A stretch of 64,000 bases of DNA from Mucidula mucida. Taxonomy: Eukaryota > Basidiomycota > Agaricomycetes > Agaricales > Physalacriaceae. Below the pieces are notes generated by a model. The model did no database searches. It was given only the letters and a program-made list of their open reading frames with translations, and was not told where the DNA came from. The stretch is from the NCBI GenBank assembly GCA_015501055.1, contig JADNYV010000001.1:496001-560000 (forward strand), written 5' to 3'. The translations under genes and the position numbers were made by a program. Shown here in pieces: positions 59,401 to 64,000 of this stretch (the stretch's first letter is position 1; each line of letters opens with the position of its first letter).

Positions 59401-60984
59401 GGGTTTATAGGCCACGGTGACTTCCAAGGGCAAATCGAATGTGTCGGCATCGCTGGCATATAGTGTCAGACCAGCCTCACCGCCTATACGAAGCGCTGTT
59501 GGTTGGCCAGGACCGCAACCCTTGAACGACATTGTCGACCGCCTGAGAACTTGAAACGATCGAGTCGTGGTTGTCGCGTGCGCTTCGCTCTCTAGAGAGG
59601 GAAGCTCTGAGCCTACACGAACAATGTTTCCTACGGCATCTGATACCTCTTCAAGCGCGTAGACGTGCGTTCCAACAGCGGAAGTGGACACCGACAACGG
59701 AATGCGTAAGCTTTGATACGCTAGGCGTTGTCGTGGAGGCGCTTCTGAGGACTTGGGTCCACCGATATTGCCCTCAATACCTTCCACCAAGAAGCTTTCG
59801 CGTCTACCGTTCACCATCTTGAACCACCGAAGACTAGCGGCGTCACGCCACTTATGTCAATCATGAGCTGGTGATCGGTATCCTGCCCAGCACAACGAAC
59901 TTCTGCGGCAGTAGGCTCATCCACAAATTGAACTTTGGGACAATGCGCTACTAAAACCTCGTATGGATATTGTAGACGCGCTTCGATCCCAGAGGAATCC
60001 ATAACACGGTCAAGGCGCACACGGCCAGGTTTTGTAAGACGTAGGTGATTCAGTGCCTGTGTGCGCTGAAGAGAGGAATGAAGCGGGTCATTATTGGAGG
60101 ATTCATTTTCTCCTTCGTCGTCGTCGTATTCGTCATAGTCATCATCGACCTTGGAAGGTATAGTGGACTTGACGACCTGCATGACTGGCAACCGACTGGC
60201 CTCGATGGCTTTCAATTCCTTTGGGATACGTCGAAGTGCTCTACGGTCGTATCATCCAATGAGCTTAATGAGTATCGTATATAGGTGGGATTTGTGTTAT
60301 TGAGCAGAATGGGGACAAGAGCGGCGTCACTTGAGCCAGTCAAGCAGAATGTCGCACCACTGGGATTTAGTTGAGCAGTGCTGATTGGAGACATTCGGAC
60401 AGTATGCTGCCCGAGAAGATGGGCGTCATTCGGACCGGAATATGAAGAAGAAAGACCGAGGAAATCGAAGAAACCGCCCGATGAGGTCGAAGGTGAATCT
60501 GCGCGACCTATGGTCATCAAGACAAAGAAAACATGCGGAAATGGTTACACACCGCTAAGGGGATCCACGCTTTCACTGCGTTCGCTGGCGCCTTTGCCGA
60601 AATTCAAACTCACACCTCCGAACAGTAGTCCGTTTATGAACCACAGACATGCAATCTGCAGGAGGACGACTGAGAAGCTATGGTTGAGCCTAGGTATGCG
60701 CAAATTCGACAGAATGACGCAATAAATGAAGTCGACCATGAGCCATTTCTTGCATAGTCCGAGGGAGCTGTCGGACGAGGCAATGTAGTGAATGAAATCA
60801 AACAACTTGATTGCCTAAAGACAAATGGGTCAGTCGGAAGGTGAGTCACTAGAAAGTGCCAGACCTGACATAGCAGTCCAAGACTCAAATAGTAAAGTCT
60901 TTGAGACGGCGCATCCAAATACGTTTCTGGTAATAATGGACCTTTGGCCTTGGCGTTTGGTGGTGCCGCCGGAGCGGAGGACAT
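56489..60984 (-). CDS. POM152: nuclear pore membrane protein POM152
   Basis: A transmembrane nucleoporin of the pore-membrane ring. It starts MSSAPAAPPNAKAKGPLLPE, with three hydrophobic segments early on (LYYLSLGLLCQ, WLMVDFIYCVILSNLRIP, FSVVLLQIACLWFINGLLFG). The large luminal part consists of repeated Ig-like domains, visible as recurring strands of the type GxPPFxxxY (GTPPFQVHYRIQ, GEPPFTFTYQRS). Tracts of the type GEYTIQKV and GHYVFSFQHISDANYKKVDL also recur. A short acidic insert (DDDYDEYDDDEGENESSNND) lies near 60100. The C-terminus ends DRYCRYPPAQPDAALDKQKR. About 1,250 residues with many introns; normal for the family. Confidence 0.88.
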
Positions 60985-61494
60985 TGTTACTCTGAGAGAT
61001 CAGGTTGCGTTAGCCTTGTCCGTGTCGTAAATGGTCGTTGCCGTCGTGATGGTGGTATAAGGGCAACTTTGCGTGGCTCGCTTCGAAAATTCGCCTGTCA
61101 CCACACGTGAGGTGACCGATCGTTTCATTCCATACGCTCTGAGTCTCCATTTCGCTAGACTCGCCTCTGAACAGGATGATGTACAAGCTCAGCCGGCGTG
61201 TGAAGCCCACTTTCGCTGTGGCAATGCAACTTTTCGGCGTTCTTGGCTACTGCTTGCATAAGTACCATACTCAGGGTTGATGCCTACTTAATCGGGCAGC
61301 CTGATTCTTTTCGGGTCTGCGCCTCTTGTTGTTCGCCAGATCCTTGTTCTGCTCTTTCTCACAATTGAAGCTCACCTCAAGGATCTGTGCCCCAACACGT
61401 GCTGAGAAGGCGCTTGTGGGCGCTTAACGTCGTATTTATATCGTATCGCCCATCTCTGGCTACGTATCTCCTGCCATCTGCCACGTCCAACACC
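60985..61494. other. shared upstream region of POM152 and the RNase III-like gene
   Basis: Divergent promoters, about 510 bp. Short frames on both strands have no domain content. Confidence 0.4.
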
Positions 61495-62452
61495 ATGGCT
61501 CAGCTGCCCCCCCTCCCTCAGATTGCTGGCGACTTTGACATCATGTTAGATGTCTATACTCATGAATCTGCTCGTCCGCCCACTGCCGATAGTGCTCCAG
61601 AATATGGCGACGTCGCACGTCTGGAAGTGCTGGGTCGCAAAGCCGCCGAAATGGCTGTTACCTATCAATTATTCTGCCAAGGAACGAATGCTAATCGGGC
61701 GCGCGATTTAACTAGCGCTGAAGACATACCGGTAAGAGTTTTTCCCTTGCGTCTCCAACCACTGCTTGATATCCTCTTAGCAACTGTGCGCAGAGGCTCT
61801 GCACTTTACCAGGATTTCAAGCTGGATGGAGTCATATAACATGAAAAAGAACATTCGTTGTCATCCGCACGAACTCGTGCACGATAATGAAGTACGCAGT
61901 CTTTCCGTTTTCTTCGTCATGCGATGTAGATACACTTCCAGGTTTTGACGCACATTTTCTTTGCCTATGTGGGCGCCGTATACATACGCAATGGGCCCGA
62001 GACGATCATGTCCTGGATATCTGGTCTGATTGACCCAGATAGTACCGCGCCACTACCACCGTCGTCCCCTCCCCCAGCACCTGCAGGACCGCCACCGCAG
62101 TCCCCACCGCCTGCAATGTCACCACCCATTGCCTCGCCGATTCATATGAATTATCAGCCGCCGTTGGGAGCACCTACTGGCAATCTGGACCAGCTCATCA
62201 CGCTTCAAGTCGTTAACCAGACAGCCCAGCAGAAGGGATACACTGTAACATATCCTGCAACTAGCGAAGGTCCGGCCCATGCCCCACTTGGACAGTCCGA
62301 TGCTGCTGTGCGTCGACTCTTTTATTTCAAAGGACATGACTGACGATTAAGCAGTGAACGGCAACGACGCTGGCATGGCGCAAGGCCGCAGTCAAAAGGC
62401 TGCTAAAGAAGAAGCTGCTCGAATGGCCTTTAGAGCTATGGGCTGGCCGTAA
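61495..62452 (+). CDS. RNase III-fold protein with C-terminal double-stranded RNA-binding domain
   Basis: The N-terminal half follows the RNase III fold: VARLEVLGRKAAEMAVTYQL corresponds to the signature ERLEFLGDAVLDL. After an intron (GTAAGA..CTCTTAG) come QLCAEALHFTRISSWMESYN and HIFFAYVGAVYIRNGPETI, which corresponds to DxxEAxxGAxxL. The acidic catalytic residues are mostly replaced (Asp of the signature by Arg-Lys; Asp-Glu by His/Phe-Ala), so cleavage activity is unlikely. A Pro-rich linker (PPSSPPPAPAGPPPQSPPPA) leads to a dsRBD: LITLQVVNQTAQQKGYTVTY, TWTVRCCVNGNDAGMAQGRS and QKAAKEEAARMAFRAMGWP. About 265 residues. A dsRNA-binding pseudo-nuclease is inferred. Confidence 0.75.
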
Positions 62453-62535
62453 TACCTTTCAATTCTCATGAGAAGTTGAGCTGTAATGTAAAACTATGTT
62501 TTTGTGTTGGAACCAAAGTATTTAGCTACGTGTAT

Positions 62536-63231
62536 TCAACTGAGATACCAGAAGAGGAGATATATTCCGACAAGACCAAGAAAAATCTGCATTTGAGGGT
62601 CCAATTTCATGATGGGATTATTGGTGGCAGCGTTGTTTGCAGTCCCGCCACCAAGTGTGTGTCCGGTACCAGTAAACACCGCCCCAGTTGTACTAGATGA
62701 AGAGTGCTTGTTGAGGGCGCTTTCCAAAGCCCTAGGATGATCGGCTGGGGTAAAAGACGAATCTGCATGAACGGTATGAAGTTACCTTTTATCAGCACCA
62801 CGAACTTGATCTATCTTTGTAGAACCCCGAAGGAAGATGAACGTTGGCCTGAATTTCAATGCTTTAGGGCCAGGCGACCAAATTAATGGAACGTACATTG
62901 CAGTGACTTGGTACCTCTGCGCCACGTCTTGAGCAGCATCCACGTCACATTTCAGGAAGTTGACGCTCGTGAATTTTTTCGAAAGGGCCTCAAATGTTGG
63001 CGCGATGGCATGGCAGGGCCCACACCTGTAACGATAATGAGTGCCAGGCCTCGCGGGGGGCAGTGTGCACGTGTCTCTACCAGGTAGCATGAAAATCAAT
63101 CACCTAAATCGAGTCCTTCAGCGAGTAAAGGATGTAGTATAGTAGTACCGACGCACCGATAATTTCTCCTTGCTACGCCCAAGGATGCCATCGAGTTCCG
63201 ACAGCGAGCCGATATGAACAATGCTTCCCAT
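62536..63231 (-). CDS. thioredoxin with C-terminal membrane anchor
   Basis: A disulfide reductase domain. It starts MGSIVHIGSLSELDGILGRS. Introns split the active-site region: VIDFHAT ends exon 2 and W|C-G-P-C-HAIAPTFEALSK follows, giving the standard WCGPC. Later blocks are VNFLKCDVDAAQDVAQRYQV and, after the next intron, PTFIFLRGSTKIDQVRGADK. Unlike ordinary cytosolic thioredoxins it has a linker with Ser/Thr/Gly (SSSSTTGAVFTGTGHTLGGG). A hydrophobic tail, MQIFLGLVGIYLLFWYLS, runs to the very C-terminus and fits a tail-anchored protein facing the cytosol. Its ATG lies 176 bp from that of histone H4. Confidence 0.85.
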
Positions 63232-63407
63232 GATGATGGCGGTGAATATCAGGCGCGGACCCTGAAATCTCACGTGAGCTAGCGATCGTGTACTATTTAG
63301 GCTTGTTGCCTCGACATTCGACCTGTTGTCCTATAACCACTACCACCTCAAGCCAACAACACTTTCTTCAAAACCTTACCTACCCCATTCAACCCACATC
63401 AATCATC

Positions 63408-63940
<533 letters not shown>

Positions 63941-64000
63941 TTGCCATCCTTTTCTTTTACCTGCGTGTTGTACATATGTGTATTGTACAGTAAATAGTCT

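Overview
The window reads as nuclear DNA of a filamentous basidiomycete, most likely an Agaricomycete. Genes are dense on both strands and cut by many short (about 45-60 nt) GT..AG introns. Gene content is fungal: alkaline ceramidase, Pff1 vacuolar protease, POM152, a two-bromodomain RSC4-type protein, a DNMT1-type methyltransferase with RFTS and BAH domains, a DUF6533-type membrane protein and a delta-9 desaturase fused to cytochrome b5. I see no rRNA, tRNA, CRISPR array, phage or viral gene. Exon boundaries were worked out by eye from reading frame, splice sites and family conservation. The start and end given for each gene are therefore firmer than its internal introns.

Left part (1-25.4 kb): a compact BRCA2/Brh2 recombination mediator; mitochondrial processing peptidase alpha (convergent with it); a short MYND-like zinc-finger protein; a C-terminally anchored membrane protein; a possible spliced microprotein; alkaline ceramidase; mitochondrial EF-Ts, only 43 bp head-to-head from NAF1; an OPT-family transporter; a secreted RNase T2. 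Then comes a poor stretch (19.3-22.4 kb) holding a long RNA-type hairpin and one orphan minus-strand gene, followed by a trypsin-like protease and the palmitoyltransferase PFA4.

Middle part (25.5-41.6 kb): an acidic protein with an apparent frameshift; a large AT-hook nuclear protein; an ACT-domain protein; a 394-bp MITE-like element with 77-bp inverted arms; DNMT1; an RSC4-like double-bromodomain protein with its own AT-hook; the desaturase; and CutC. Chromatin genes are over-represented between 27 and 37.7 kb.

Right part (41.6-64 kb): Pff1 protease; a protein rich in SUMO-interaction-like motifs; a frame-broken coding relic; a DUF6533-type membrane protein; ALG9 mannosyltransferase; gamma-tubulin complex protein GCP4; inorganic pyrophosphatase with a one-base frameshift; nucleoporin POM152; a protein joining a catalytically degenerate RNase III fold to a double-stranded RNA-binding domain; a tail-anchored thioredoxin; and an intron-rich histone H4.

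Most genes are conserved housekeeping genes. I found no clear new multigene system. The observations most worth following are the dead RNase III/dsRBD protein, the hairpin at 19.8 kb, the MITE-like element, the frame disruptions in otherwise conserved genes, and the very close divergent gene pairs.
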